Positions 6,874 through 14,019 of a DNA stretch of 14,019 nucleotides are shown here, piece by piece. A program made the position numbers and the translations under genes. The notes beneath the pieces are model-generated. The model ran no database searches and was not told the origin of the DNA. It saw only the letters and a program-made list of their open reading frames with translations. How positions within the stretch are numbered: the first letter of the stretch is position 1; every line of letters begins with the position of its first letter. This stretch comes from an uncultured Flavobacterium sp. (lineage in GTDB: Bacteria > Bacteroidota > Bacteroidia > Flavobacteriales > Flavobacteriaceae): contig NZ_CAMLMK010000071.1 of NCBI RefSeq assembly GCF_946481155.1, forward strand, positions 1-14,019, read 5' to 3'.

Positions 6874-9051
6874 ATGAGTAAGAAGCCTAAAAAATTAGGA
6901 AACAAGCCGAAGGATTTTTCGGCGCAGATCTACAAGATTTTATCAAAAGACCCCAATAAATCATTCAATTACAAACAAATAGCAGCGGTACTCGAATTAA
7001 CAGATACCCAAAGCCGCAATGAGATTATCAAGGAGTTGAAATTATTAACCGCAAAAGAGAAAATTTCGGAAGTGGAACGCGGGAAGTACCAGGTAATTTC
7101 TAAATCGGAATACTACGAAGGTACCATCGACATGACCAGCCGAAAGAGTGGTTATTTCGTTTCACCGGATCTTGAGCATGATGTTTATGTTCCTTTTCCT
7201 AACCTTCACCATGCACTTGATGGCGATAAAGTACGCGTCTATGTGTACAACCGAAGAAGCTCCAGAAAACCGGAAGCTGAAGTATTGGAAATCCTCGAAA
7301 GAGCCAAAACCGAATTCGTGGGCGTAATCGATGTGCAGAAAAACTTCGCATTCGTAACTACCGCCAACGCCAAAATGTACACCGATATTTTCGTCCCGAA
7401 AAACAAAATGGGTGATGCTGAACACGGTGATGTTGTCCTGGTAAAAATGGAAGATTGGCCCGAGAAAGCCGACAGTCCGTTTGGTCAGGTGATTAAAGTC
7501 TTAGGAAAGCCGGGCGAGCACGATACCGAAATCCATGCGATTTTAGCCGAATATGGCTTACCGTATGATTTCCCAATTGAAGTGGAAGCCTACGCAAAAA
7601 AATTAGATACTTCGATACAGGAAAGCGAGATTGCCAGACGCCGCGACATGCGCGAAACCTTGACGTTCACCATCGACCCGAAAGACGCGAAGGATTTTGA
7701 CGACGCGCTTTCGTTCCAGAAACTTGAGAATGGCAATTACGAAATCGGCGTGCATATTGCCGACGTTTCGCATTATGTCCAGGAAGGAACCATTTTGGAT
7801 GAGGAAGCCTATAACCGTGCGACCTCTGTTTATCTGGTTGACAGGGTAGTGCCGATGCTTCCGGAAGTGCTGAGTAATTTTGCCTGTTCGTTACGACCGA
7901 ATGAAGAAAAATATACTTTTTCAGCCGTTTTTGAGCTGAACAATAAAGCGGAAATCGTGAACCAATGGTTTGGAAGAACGGTGATTTATTCTGACCAGCG
8001 TTTTGCCTACGAGGAAGCACAACAAATTATTGAAACCAAAGGCAACACCATCCCGGCTGAAATCTCTATAACCGGAAAAGAATACAAAGTATCCGAACCG
8101 ATTGTGGAAGCAACATTGAAAATGAACGATCTGGCCAAGATACTACGCAGAAAACGTATGGCTTCCGGCGCTATTTCTTTTGACAAAGTGGAAGTGAAAT
8201 TCAACCTGAATGAAGAAGCGGAACCGGTAGGCGTATATTTCAAAGTAGCCAAAGACGCGAACCACTTAATTGAGGAATTCATGTTATTGGCCAACCGAAA
8301 AGTAGCGGAATTCATTGGCAAGCAAAAGAAAACCTTTGTTTATCGTATCCATGATGAGCCTAATGAAGACAAGTTAATCAATCTTCAGACGGTGATTTCC
8401 AAATTCGGCTATAAGCTGAATCTTCGTTCGCGTACTGACATCTCGAAATCGTTAAATACGCTTTTAGAAGACGTCCAGGGGAAAAAAGAACAGAATTTAG
8501 TGGATACGCTTACCATCCGAAGTATGAGTAAAGCGGTATATTCTACGGACAATATCGGGCATTACGGGTTGGCTTTTGACTATTACTCGCATTTCACTTC
8601 GCCTATCCGACGTTATCCTGACGTGATGGCGCACCGTTTATTGCAGCATTATCTGGACGGTGGTAAATCGGCAGATGAAATGACGTATGAAGAAAAATGC
8701 AAGCATTCCTCGCAAATGGAATATTTAGCGGCCAGTGCAGAACGGGATTCGATAAAATACATGCAGGTGAAATACATGCAGGATCACAAGGATCAGGAGT
8801 TCCTGGGCGTGATTTCAGGAGTTACCGAATGGGGTATTTATGTGGAAATCATCGAGAACAAATGTGAAGGAATGGTCCGCATCCGTGAAATTAAGGACGA
8901 TTATTACACCTTCGACGAAAAACAATATGCGTTGGTGGGCGAAATTTCCCATAATCTTATACAATTAGGCGACGAAGTTATCGTTAAGGTTAAGAATGCC
9001 GATTTGGTTAAGAAACAATTGGACTTTCATTATATCAGAAAGAACGAATAA
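6874..9051 (+). CDS. rnr: Ribonuclease R (RNB-family 3'-5' exoribonuclease)
   Basis: This hydrolytic 3'-to-5' exoribonuclease degrades structured RNA and takes part in rRNA and mRNA quality control. Domains in order: a basic N-terminal tail and winged-helix region (about 14-75), two cold-shock-like OB folds (about 80-215), the RNB catalytic domain (about 255-590) and an S1 RNA-binding domain (about 640-720). The catalytic metal-binding aspartates lie in TIDPKDAKDFDDALS (266-280). The conserved HFTSPIRRYPDVMAHR segment lies near the end of the RNB domain. At 725 aa it lacks the long Lys-rich C-terminal tail of the enterobacterial enzyme (about 813 aa) and stops right after the S1 domain, as is usual in Bacteroidota. 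The start is the ATG at 6874, giving MSKKPKKLGNK. The head-GIN gene follows after 18 bases, probably in the same transcript. Confidence 0.97.
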   Translation: MSKKPKKLGNKPKDFSAQIYKILSKDPNKSFNYKQIAAVLELTDTQSRNEIIKELKLLTAKEKISEVERGKYQVISKSEYYEGTIDMTSRKSGYFVSPDLEHDVYVPFPNLHHALDGDKVRVYVYNRRSSRKPEAEVLEILERAKTEFVGVIDVQKNFAFVTTANAKMYTDIFVPKNKMGDAEHGDVVLVKMEDWPEKADSPFGQVIKVLGKPGEHDTEIHAILAEYGLPYDFPIEVEAYAKKLDTSIQESEIARRRDMRETLTFTIDPKDAKDFDDALSFQKLENGNYEIGVHIADVSHYVQEGTILDEEAYNRATSVYLVDRVVPMLPEVLSNFACSLRPNEEKYTFSAVFELNNKAEIVNQWFGRTVIYSDQRFAYEEAQQIIETKGNTIPAEISITGKEYKVSEPIVEATLKMNDLAKILRRKRMASGAISFDKVEVKFNLNEEAEPVGVYFKVAKDANHLIEEFMLLANRKVAEFIGKQKKTFVYRIHDEPNEDKLINLQTVISKFGYKLNLRSRTDISKSLNTLLEDVQGKKEQNLVDTLTIRSMSKAVYSTDNIGHYGLAFDYYSHFTSPIRRYPDVMAHRLLQHYLDGGKSADEMTYEEKCKHSSQMEYLAASAERDSIKYMQVKYMQDHKDQEFLGVISGVTEWGIYVEIIENKCEGMVRIREIKDDYYTFDEKQYALVGEISHNLIQLGDEVIVKVKNADLVKKQLDFHYIRKNE

Positions 9052-9069
9052 ACATTAAAATTACACGTT

Positions 9070-9759
9070 ATGAATTACAAGTTAGTAGTATTGCTTTTGA
9101 TCGCGCAATTGGGTTTTTCACAGGAGAAAATCACAAAAAACGTAGGCGATTTTACAACCGTAAAAGTATTTGACAAAATCTCGGTGCATTTGGTGCAGGC
9201 GATGGAAAACAAAGTGGAACTTTCCGGCGCCAGAAGCAGCGATGTGGAACTGATAAATAAAAACGGAGAACTGAAAATAAGAATGCCGTTAAATAAACTA
9301 TTGAAAGGCGAGGAGATAACCGCCATTGTATATTTCAAGAAAATAGACGAGGTGGAAGCTAACGAAGGGGCTTACCTTTCAAGCGACGCTGTTTTCAGCG
9401 GAATTGATTTTAACCTCAACGCCAAAGAAGGTGCTGAAATTAAACTTGTTTTGGATGTAAAGCGTGTTTCTGTAAAATGCAGCTCCGGGGCGATGGTTAA
9501 ATTAACCGGAAAAGCGGAAAACCAAAATATCGTAGTTTCAGGTGGCGGCACCGTTAAGGCAAGTGCGCTTCAGGGCGAACAAACTACAGTTGTGGTTAAT
9601 GCTGGTGGCGAAGCAGATGTTACGGCAACGTTATTGGTAGATGCCAAAACCAGAGCAGGAGGGACGATTACCATTTACGGAAATCCGCGCCAGATCAATC
9701 AGAAAACTGTGGCAGGAGGAACGATCCGTCAGCACAACCTTGATAAAAATTCAAAATAA
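9070..9759 (+). CDS. Secreted head-GIN domain (DUF2807) protein
   Basis: This 229-aa protein begins with a clear signal peptide (MNYKLVVLLLIAQLGFSQ, cleavage probably near residue 17-18). There is no lipobox cysteine, so it is probably periplasmic or exported. The mature part starts with GDFTTVKVFDKISVHLVQ and continues with regular short beta repeats rich in V, G, A, K and T. This is the pattern of the DUF2807 putative adhesin (head GIN) domain, a right-handed beta-helix-like fold. The family is abundant in Bacteroidota and has no established biochemical role. The protein has only the single domain. It follows rnr by 18 bases and likely shares its transcript. No hairpin separates it from the following LysE-type gene, which however has its own promoter element. 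Confidence 0.9.
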   Translation: MNYKLVVLLLIAQLGFSQEKITKNVGDFTTVKVFDKISVHLVQAMENKVELSGARSSDVELINKNGELKIRMPLNKLLKGEEITAIVYFKKIDEVEANEGAYLSSDAVFSGIDFNLNAKEGAEIKLVLDVKRVSVKCSSGAMVKLTGKAENQNIVVSGGGTVKASALQGEQTTVVVNAGGEADVTATLLVDAKTRAGGTITIYGNPRQINQKTVAGGTIRQHNLDKNSK

Positions 9760-9773
9760 CAGTATCGGAATCA

Positions 9774-9788
9774 ATGTTTAAAAAACAT
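9774..9788. promoter_or_regulatory. Palindrome overlapping the LysE-type gene promoter
   Basis: ATGTTT and AAACAT arms flank three As, and the last base overlaps the first base of the -7 element at 9788-9795. The position suits an operator, but the arms are only 6 bp and AT-rich. Confidence 0.25.
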
Positions 9789-9795
9789 ACCTTTG
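9788..9795 (+). promoter_or_regulatory. Bacteroidota -7 promoter element of the LysE-type gene
   Basis: TACCTTTG is an exact TAnnTTTG match, followed by GC as often seen in flavobacterial promoters. It ends 18 bases before the ATG at 9814, implying a very short leader. No convincing -33 TTTG is visible. Confidence 0.6.
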
Positions 9796-9813
9796 CCGGA
9801 TAACACCTTTTGA

Positions 9814-10500
9814 ATGATTGACGATATCCTTACCGGAATTCCTCTGGGTTTCTTTCTCAGTTTTATGATCGGACCCGTATTTTTTGTATTGCTTGAAACC
9901 AGTATTACCAAAGGTTTCCGTGCGGCTATGGTGTTCGATATCGGTGTTGTTCTTGCTGACGTTTTCTTTATCGCGGTAGCCTATTTCAGCAGTTACCGAC
10001 TGATTCAAAGCATCAAGGACGACCCGGCGCTATTTATTTTCGGAGGGATTATCATGTTCACTTACGGAACCATTACCTTCTTAAAATTACGCAAAGCCCA
10101 TAAACTGATTGACGAAGATGAAGAAGTGGTGGAACAGATCAAGAAAGATTATTTCAACCTTTTTATCAAAGGCTTTTTGCTGAATTTCATCAATATCGGC
10201 GTACTGGGATTCTGGCTGGCGATTATTATTACCATCGGACCGAAACTGGAAATGGATGCTAATCGCATGGGGATTTTCTTCTCGGCCGTTATCGGATCGT
10301 ATTTAGTTACTGATATCGGGAAAGTGCTTTTAGCCAAGCAATTGCGCAGCAAACTGACGCCTGTAAACATTATCAAAGTAAAGAAAGCGAGCAGTATTTT
10401 ACTGATTATCTTCGGAATGGTATTGATGCTGCAAGGCTGGTTCCCAAAAGAAAAAGAGTTTGTGAAAGACACTTTGGAGAAAATGGAGAATTCGCATTAA
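9814..10500 (+). CDS. LysE/RhtB-type transporter family membrane protein
   Basis: This 228-aa inner-membrane protein has about six hydrophobic segments (near residues 8-28, 40-60, 70-90, 115-140, 150-170 and 190-210). The start MIDDILTGIPLGFFLSFMIG followed by PVFFVLLETSITKGFRAA matches the LysE superfamily signature: the first helix with GPVF, then an amphipathic segment with Gly-Phe-Arg. Family members export amino acids or similar small solutes, but the substrate here cannot be read from sequence. A charged loop (KLRKAHKLIDEDEEVVEQ, about 90-107) lies between the two halves. The ATG at 9814 is placed 18 bases after a -7 box. The gene ends a plus-strand block with rnr and head-GIN and is followed by a strong terminator. 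A link to those neighbours is positional only. Confidence 0.9.
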   Translation: MIDDILTGIPLGFFLSFMIGPVFFVLLETSITKGFRAAMVFDIGVVLADVFFIAVAYFSSYRLIQSIKDDPALFIFGGIIMFTYGTITFLKLRKAHKLIDEDEEVVEQIKKDYFNLFIKGFLLNFINIGVLGFWLAIIITIGPKLEMDANRMGIFFSAVIGSYLVTDIGKVLLAKQLRSKLTPVNIIKVKKASSILLIIFGMVLMLQGWFPKEKEFVKDTLEKMENSH

Positions 10501-10509
10501 TAATATAAT

Positions 10510-10538
10510 AAAGCCCTCAAGTTGAGGGCTTTTCTTTT
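10510..10538 (+). terminator. Strong rho-independent terminator, probably bidirectional
   Basis: AAAGCCCTCA (10510-10519) and TGAGGGCTTT (10523-10532) form a perfect 10-bp stem with a 3-nt loop, followed by TTTTCTTTT. It lies 10 bases after the LysE-type stop codon and faces the convergent phytase-like gene ending at 10552. On the minus strand the T-run is shorter (TTTATTAT), so it may also stop transcription from that side. Confidence 0.95.
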
Positions 10539-10551
10539 AAAATACACTGGT

Positions 10552-12168
10552 TTATTGTTTTACGATTTTAACCGTTTTATTCTCGATTTGCAAAAAGTAA
10601 ATTCCGGCTTTTAGGTTTTCCAGATTCGTGGTGTTTCCGTTTAATTTTCCTTTCATCACCAAAGAACCTAAGACATCAATAACTTTAAAGGTCGCAGAGG
10701 CCGCAACATTGTTCACATAAATCTGATTATTAAACGGATTTGGATACACTATAACTTTATTATTATTTGCGGTGAAATCATCCGTTCCTAAAACGATATT
10801 GTTATTCGGGATATAATTTTGCAATGCATTCGGCCCATTCAGCTTATAAACAAATAAAGTGGATTTTATATTGTTTTCCGTAGCGATGCCATTTTCAGTC
10901 GGAGAAAACTGCCCGTAATCATTATCATTGCAAATCACTATAGTATTTGCATCAATAATCGCGATTCCTTCTGCTTTCTCTAATGTAGTTGGCCAGCCAT
11001 TGGCATGAAGATCAAACACCAATGTTTTCGCGACGGGCGTAATGCCATTTGCTGTTAAGTTGGCAGGAGTATCCAATTCTTCCAGCGTTTTTGAATTACT
11101 GTTATATACCAATCCGCTAAGTACCGGTGTTGCTGCGGAGATGTCTATTTGGTATAGTTTTTTAACGTTCTGTGTTCCTCTCGCGCCTTGCTCGATTACA
11201 AGGAAAGTTGTATTGTTTATTGCTTTTAAATCCCCAATTTTTTGATCTCTAGGGCGAATGTCGGAAGAAGTTCCGATTTGGCCGTCGTTGACATAGGCAA
11301 ACATTTGCGTTGCATCATTAGTTGGGTCGATTTCTAAAATCCTGTGGATTCTTGAGTTACCTAATGTTCCGCTTCCTGCTGTTCCGGCAACATTTTTATA
11401 ATACATCGGGCTTTGAATAATGGCATATATTTTTCCGTTAGGAGTAATTGTAAGGCCTTCGAAACCACGGTTGTTTCTTCTGAACGCAAAACTCGCATCG
11501 ATAGCAACATCTTCCGGATATACTAAAGCATAGGGCGTATATCTTTTAAGCACTACGCCATTCGGATTCACTTTCCAGATTGTCGGTCCGCCTTCCTCGC
11601 AAATCCAAAAATTACCATTACTGTCAATGTCGATTCCTTCCGAATCAATGCCCCAAACATCTTTTGCAGCGGTGTTGGCATCAAAATCGGCACAATCCGT
11701 TACTACGCTTGTCGATGCTACCTCAGCAGCAGTACTTCCAAAACCCGTAGGATTTATAAGCCCGGAAACATCAGTTCCGTTTGGTCGTTTTAAGGTAATG
11801 GTTTGTAAGATCTGAACCTCATTCCCAACGATTTTAATCCTCATAATTTTTGGCGCATAGGATGGAAAAGCGTAGATTTTATCGTATGTCGGAACACAAC
11901 CTGATGGATATTGCGCAGAAGGGGTTGCTGAAGTATTGGCGTTTGCCGCATCGACATTTACGCCTCTGTCGGTTACGATCCAGAATTCAGTCCCATTGGT
12001 ATTCGGGATATATTGCATGGCCGAGAATCCGCCCTCTCTGAAGGTAATTCCCTGAAAAACACCGATAGTTGCAGAGCTTAAATTCTCATGCGTACTTTCT
12101 AAGGTAATCTGTGCGTGCAACGATGAAAATCCCAGAATGGATAATGCGAATAGTAATGTTTTTTTCAT
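10552..12168 (-). CDS. Secreted phytase-like esterase domain protein with T9SS type A sorting domain
   Basis: This 538-aa exported protein has a signal peptide (MKKTLLFALSILGFSSLHA, cleavage before Q20). The body (about 30-450) fits the 'esterase-like activity of phytase' family: a beta-propeller with recurring Glu-Gly motifs at blade strands, QGITF (39-43), SEGIDI (176-181), GFEGLT (235-240) and AEGIAI (near 395). It also has TDRG (66-69) and EEGGP (191-195). Alkaline phytase-type propellers bind Ca2+ and act on phosphoesters, but catalysis is unproven for many members. Residues 472-538 form a type IX secretion C-terminal signal: VYPNPF, a conserved strand with DVLGSLV, LKAGIYFLQI and a basic end KIVKQ. 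It is therefore probably crossed through the outer membrane by T9SS and released or attached at the surface. It is monocistronic, with its own promoter and a shared terminator. Confidence 0.93.
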   Translation of the reverse strand: MKKTLLFALSILGFSSLHAQITLESTHENLSSATIGVFQGITFREGGFSAMQYIPNTNGTEFWIVTDRGVNVDAANANTSATPSAQYPSGCVPTYDKIYAFPSYAPKIMRIKIVGNEVQILQTITLKRPNGTDVSGLINPTGFGSTAAEVASTSVVTDCADFDANTAAKDVWGIDSEGIDIDSNGNFWICEEGGPTIWKVNPNGVVLKRYTPYALVYPEDVAIDASFAFRRNNRGFEGLTITPNGKIYAIIQSPMYYKNVAGTAGSGTLGNSRIHRILEIDPTNDATQMFAYVNDGQIGTSSDIRPRDQKIGDLKAINNTTFLVIEQGARGTQNVKKLYQIDISAATPVLSGLVYNSNSKTLEELDTPANLTANGITPVAKTLVFDLHANGWPTTLEKAEGIAIIDANTIVICNDNDYGQFSPTENGIATENNIKSTLFVYKLNGPNALQNYIPNNNIVLGTDDFTANNNKVIVYPNPFNNQIYVNNVAASATFKVIDVLGSLVMKGKLNGNTTNLENLKAGIYFLQIENKTVKIVKQ

Positions 12169-12192
12169 TTTCGGTGGTTTTTAATGACGAAA

Positions 12193-12200
12193 CAAAACTA
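12193..12200 (-). promoter_or_regulatory. Bacteroidota -7 promoter element of the phytase-like gene
   Basis: Minus strand TAGTTTTG is an exact TAnnTTTG match ending 24 bases before the ATG at 12168. No clear -33 element is found at the normal spacing. The remaining 12201-12354 is AT-rich non-coding DNA with only a weak imperfect hairpin. Confidence 0.55.
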
Positions 12201-12354
12201 TTGGAATTTTCTGCCAACGGTGTTTTTAAAAAATCAAATTTAAGTTACTATTGATACGGAATTCCTTCAATTTTACAGTGCTTTAAAACTGATTTTAAGA
12301 TTTGGTAATAAACATCTGTAAAAGAGGAGTACAACATAACTTAACAGCTTTATT

Positions 12355-12801
12355 TTATCCATTAAAAAAGTTTTCTACAGCATCTGAATTTATATCAAAC
12401 GCAAATGTTCCGAGATAAGTAAAAAAGGAACTTTTCGATATCCCTGTAACCGAAGCATCATAGTCAAAATTATAAATCAGATAGGCATACGAGGATTCCT
12501 TTTGTGACAACGCTTCCGCTTTCTCTATTGCCTCATGGATAAAGGATTTTGAATAGGACAGGTATTTTACTAAATCAAATACTGAAATTTTAAGGTGGTT
12601 TTTATCATCAAAAAAGCATTCCGCCGAATCAACATCATAATAGCCAAAACCAAAATCATCGGAAAACTGATTCCAGGGCGCATCCTCATCTTCAAAGTTT
12701 TCCACCCAATAGTTTTCGGGGATGTCGTTATACTCCGCAGTTGCTAACCAAATAGAAACTACATTGGCATCGCACTGAAAATTAGGTTCATATATTCTCA
12801 T
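12355..12801 (-). CDS. Imm22-like immunity protein family (DUF4284-type), orphan
   Basis: This 148-aa acidic cytoplasmic protein has the layout I know from the immunity protein 22 family: VSIWLATAEY (first strand), an acidic stretch with FEDEDAPWNQFSDDFGFGYYDVDSAEC, then a helix with LVKYLSYSKSFIHEAIEKA, a strand YAYLIYNFDYDAS and the closing FFTYLGTFAFD. Members are usually immunity partners of polymorphic toxins, but many stand alone. No toxin gene is in this window. It begins 6 bases after the DoxX-like stop codon, so it is almost certainly translated from the same mRNA as the ArsR operon. ATG 12801 is the natural start. The spacer CCCAGT offers no Shine-Dalgarno sequence. Assignment is from remembered family pattern. 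The functional role as immunity is inference and less certain than the family. Confidence 0.8.
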   Translation of the reverse strand: MRIYEPNFQCDANVVSIWLATAEYNDIPENYWVENFEDEDAPWNQFSDDFGFGYYDVDSAECFFDDKNHLKISVFDLVKYLSYSKSFIHEAIEKAEALSQKESSYAYLIYNFDYDASVTGISKSSFFTYLGTFAFDINSDAVENFFNG

Positions 12802-12807
12802 ACTGGG

Positions 12808-13188
12808 TTAAGCACTAATTGTAGTTATTCTTCTCGACAAGGGTCTTAAATACCACGAACATACCGCTAATGCAGCAATTACTAATGGCACAATAATGTG
12901 AAATGCCGAATCATTGACAGCTATGTGTGAGATCGAAGCGCCTGTCATCACGAAAAATATTCCTGCATAAGCCCATTCTTTCACTAATGGCAATTTAGGA
13001 ACAAGCAGTACAATAATAGCCGATACTTTCCAGAACCCGATTATTGAAATAAAATAAGTCGGATAGCCCAATGGCGCAAACCCGTCTACAACCTGTTTCA
13101 CCTGAAATAGTTGTCCGATACCGCCAAGCATGCAAAAACAAAGTAAGCCTGTGGCCATCCAATAGCCGATTTTTTTTCTCTTTTCCAT
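12808..13188 (-). CDS. DoxX-like family membrane protein
   Basis: This 126-aa inner-membrane protein has four predicted helices (about 8-26, 43-62, 71-88 and 93-112). The segment PTYFISIIGFWKVSAIIVLLVP has the pattern of the second helix in DoxX-like proteins (LGFWKxxGAxxLL), and KEWAYAGIFFVMTGASISH matches the third. These small proteins are related to the quinol oxidase subunit DoxD/DoxX, but most have no assigned substrate. It is the third gene of an operon and starts 6 bases after the SRPBCC gene. Pairing of ArsR-type regulator, SRPBCC protein and DoxX-like protein is a recurring arrangement in Bacteroidota, suggesting a common, still undefined, stress or lipophilic-ligand role. Confidence 0.9.
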   Translation of the reverse strand: MEKRKKIGYWMATGLLCFCMLGGIGQLFQVKQVVDGFAPLGYPTYFISIIGFWKVSAIIVLLVPKLPLVKEWAYAGIFFVMTGASISHIAVNDSAFHIIVPLVIAALAVCSWYLRPLSRRITTISA

Positions 13189-13194
13189 CTTAAT

Positions 13195-13659
13195 TTAGTT
13201 TTGATTGTTTAAAATTTCCTGAAGTCTGTCGTGCGCCGTGTTTATACCATAAGCAAAAGGTAGTTTTAGTTGTTCTGCCCGGTGTTTTTCTGACTTATAA
13301 ATTATCTGCATCGTCAGTTTACTGGTGTCATCGGTAAGTTTCTCAAATTCTAAAAATTCAAGCTGCACACCAATAGGCATGTTCTCCATTTCGAAGGTCC
13401 GGATGATTTTTTGATTCGGTATGAATTCGTGAATTGTCCCATTTGCCTTGAACACTACATTACCGTTGTGGGAGGTCTCAAATTGGTAACTTCCGTGATT
13501 TTTACTTTCGAGTTTTATCACTTTTGTTCCCATCCATTGTGCTACAAATTCCGGTTCTGTGTAGGCTTTAAAAAGCAAGTCTACAGGTAAGTCGAATTCC
13601 CTTGTTATTACTAATTCCTGTTTGCCTTCTTCGGCATTGATTTTTGTTTTTTGTTCCAT
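13195..13659 (-). CDS. SRPBCC / AHSA1 family protein
   Basis: This 154-aa cytoplasmic protein of the START/Bet v1-like superfamily folds into a helix-grip with a hydrophobic cavity. The N-terminal strand LVITREFDLPVDLLFKAYTEPEFVAQWMG (about 16-44) is the hallmark AHSA1 opening. The mid-region FKANGTIHEFIPNQKIIRTFEMENMP and the closing helix AYGINTAHDRLQEILN complete the domain. Despite the family name (activator of Hsp90 ATPase homologue 1-like), bacterial members beside ArsR regulators are thought to bind small hydrophobic ligands; none is identified here. The gene starts 6 bases after the ArsR stop and is followed by the DoxX-like gene after 6 bases. No unusual residues are seen. Confidence 0.93.
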   Translation of the reverse strand: MEQKTKINAEEGKQELVITREFDLPVDLLFKAYTEPEFVAQWMGTKVIKLESKNHGSYQFETSHNGNVVFKANGTIHEFIPNQKIIRTFEMENMPIGVQLEFLEFEKLTDDTSKLTMQIIYKSEKHRAEQLKLPFAYGINTAHDRLQEILNNQN

Positions 13660-13665
13660 AATAAA

Positions 13666-13989
13666 TTATTTTTTGGATTTATAATTTTTCATTACACTTT
13701 CTAATTTATTGAACCTTGCCTCCCACATCTGGCGGAAGGGTTCTATAAAATCGGCCACTTCTTTCATTTTTTCGGGGTTGATCTGATAGTAAATTTCCCT
13801 CCCTTGCTGTTCCTGTTTCAGTAAATCGCATTCAGTAAGTATCTGTAAGTGCTTTGAAACTGTGGGTCTTGCGGTATCAAAGTTGGAGGCAATGGAACCG
13901 GCAGTCAATGGTTGTGCAGCCACCAATACAAGAATTGTCCTTCTTGTGGGGTCGGCTAAGGCTTGGAAAACATCTCTTCGTAAATTCAT
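13666..13989 (-). CDS. ArsR-family winged-helix transcriptional regulator
   Basis: This 107-aa dimeric DNA-binding repressor type opens with [20 protein letters not shown], the ArsR/SmtB first helices. A helix-turn-helix follows with [23 protein letters not shown] (recognition helix around TVSKHLQIL) and a beta wing ([12 protein letters not shown]). The cysteine motif ELCVCDL of metal-sensing members is absent and the protein has no cysteine ligand pair, so it is unlikely to sense arsenic or cadmium through the classical alpha-3 site. The C-terminal helix is the dimerisation helix. The true start is the ATG at 13989; a TTG at 14010 would overlap the promoter. It is the first gene of a four-gene operon with SRPBCC, DoxX-like and Imm22-like genes, and autorepression is likely but inferred. 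Confidence 0.95.
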   Translation of the reverse strand: MNLRRDVFQALADPTRRTILVLVAAQPLTAGSIASNFDTARPTVSKHLQILTECDLLKQEQQGREIYYQINPEKMKEVADFIEPFRQMWEARFNKLESVMKNYKSKK

Positions 13990-14007
13990 TGTGTAGTTAT
14001 TTGACTT

Positions 14008-14015
14008 CAAATATA
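14008..14015 (-). promoter_or_regulatory. Bacteroidota -7 promoter element of the ArsR operon
   Basis: Minus strand TATATTTG is an exact TAnnTTTG match, ending 18 bases before the ATG at 13989. The -33 region lies outside the window. The position rules out a start codon upstream of 13989. Confidence 0.6.
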
Positions 14016-14019
14016 CGTG

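Noticed and set aside
7667..8321. Two minus-strand open frames (117 and 104 codons)
   Set aside because: Both are antisense to the catalytic RNB region of RNase R and are explained by its codon composition.
12281..12299. CTTTAAAA/TTTTAAG imperfect hairpin as a terminator for the Imm22-like gene
   Set aside because: The stem is all AT apart from its ends, contains a bulge and has no T-run. It is not convincing.
13990..14010. Seven-codon extension of the ArsR regulator from a TTG codon
   Set aside because: It overlaps the TAnnTTTG element at 14008-14015, so the transcript would start downstream of this codon.

Overview
This is an ordinary chromosomal stretch of a Bacteroidota genome, most likely Flavobacterium or a close relative. 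The evidence is a low GC content, a type IX secretion (T9SS) C-terminal sorting domain, a head-GIN (DUF2807) protein, four exact matches to the Bacteroidota -7 promoter element TAnnTTTG close upstream of start codons, and housekeeping genes of flavobacterial character. No transposon, prophage, CRISPR array, rRNA or tRNA is visible, and no gap between genes exceeds about 250 bases.

Layout. Bases 1-116 are the 3' end of a plus-strand gene entering from the left. Minus-strand genes follow: a 349-aa protein of no known family with a possible kinase-like active site (201-1250), pyruvate carboxylase with its own terminator (1335-4781), a His-rich CDF zinc-type transporter (5033-5944), ribose-5-phosphate isomerase B (6054-6485) and a DUF2007 protein (6523-6762). 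Between the CDF gene and rpiB lies a compact block of 17-bp tandem and inverted repeats. Transcription then turns to the plus strand: RNase R (6874-9051), a secreted head-GIN protein (9070-9759) and a LysE-type membrane protein (9814-10500). This block ends at a strong hairpin terminator (10510-10538) shared with the convergent gene for a secreted phytase-like esterase carrying a T9SS signal (10552-12168). The right end is a tightly packed minus-strand operon, read from the window edge inward: ArsR-type repressor, AHSA1/SRPBCC protein, DoxX-like membrane protein and an Imm22-like protein, with exactly 6 bases between each pair of genes.

How the genes work together. Pyruvate carboxylase (anaplerosis), RpiB (pentose phosphate pathway) and RNase R (RNA turnover) are core functions without a visible regulatory link. 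The ArsR-SRPBCC-DoxX-Imm22 cluster is the only clear multi-gene functional unit: a small autoregulated operon with a suspected ligand-binding protein and membrane partner, ending in an immunity-type gene with no toxin in view.

I see no large undescribed system. The items most worth a second look are the kinase-like protein, the repeat/hairpin block in front of the CDF transporter gene (it can pair with the start region) and the orphan Imm22 gene in the ArsR operon.
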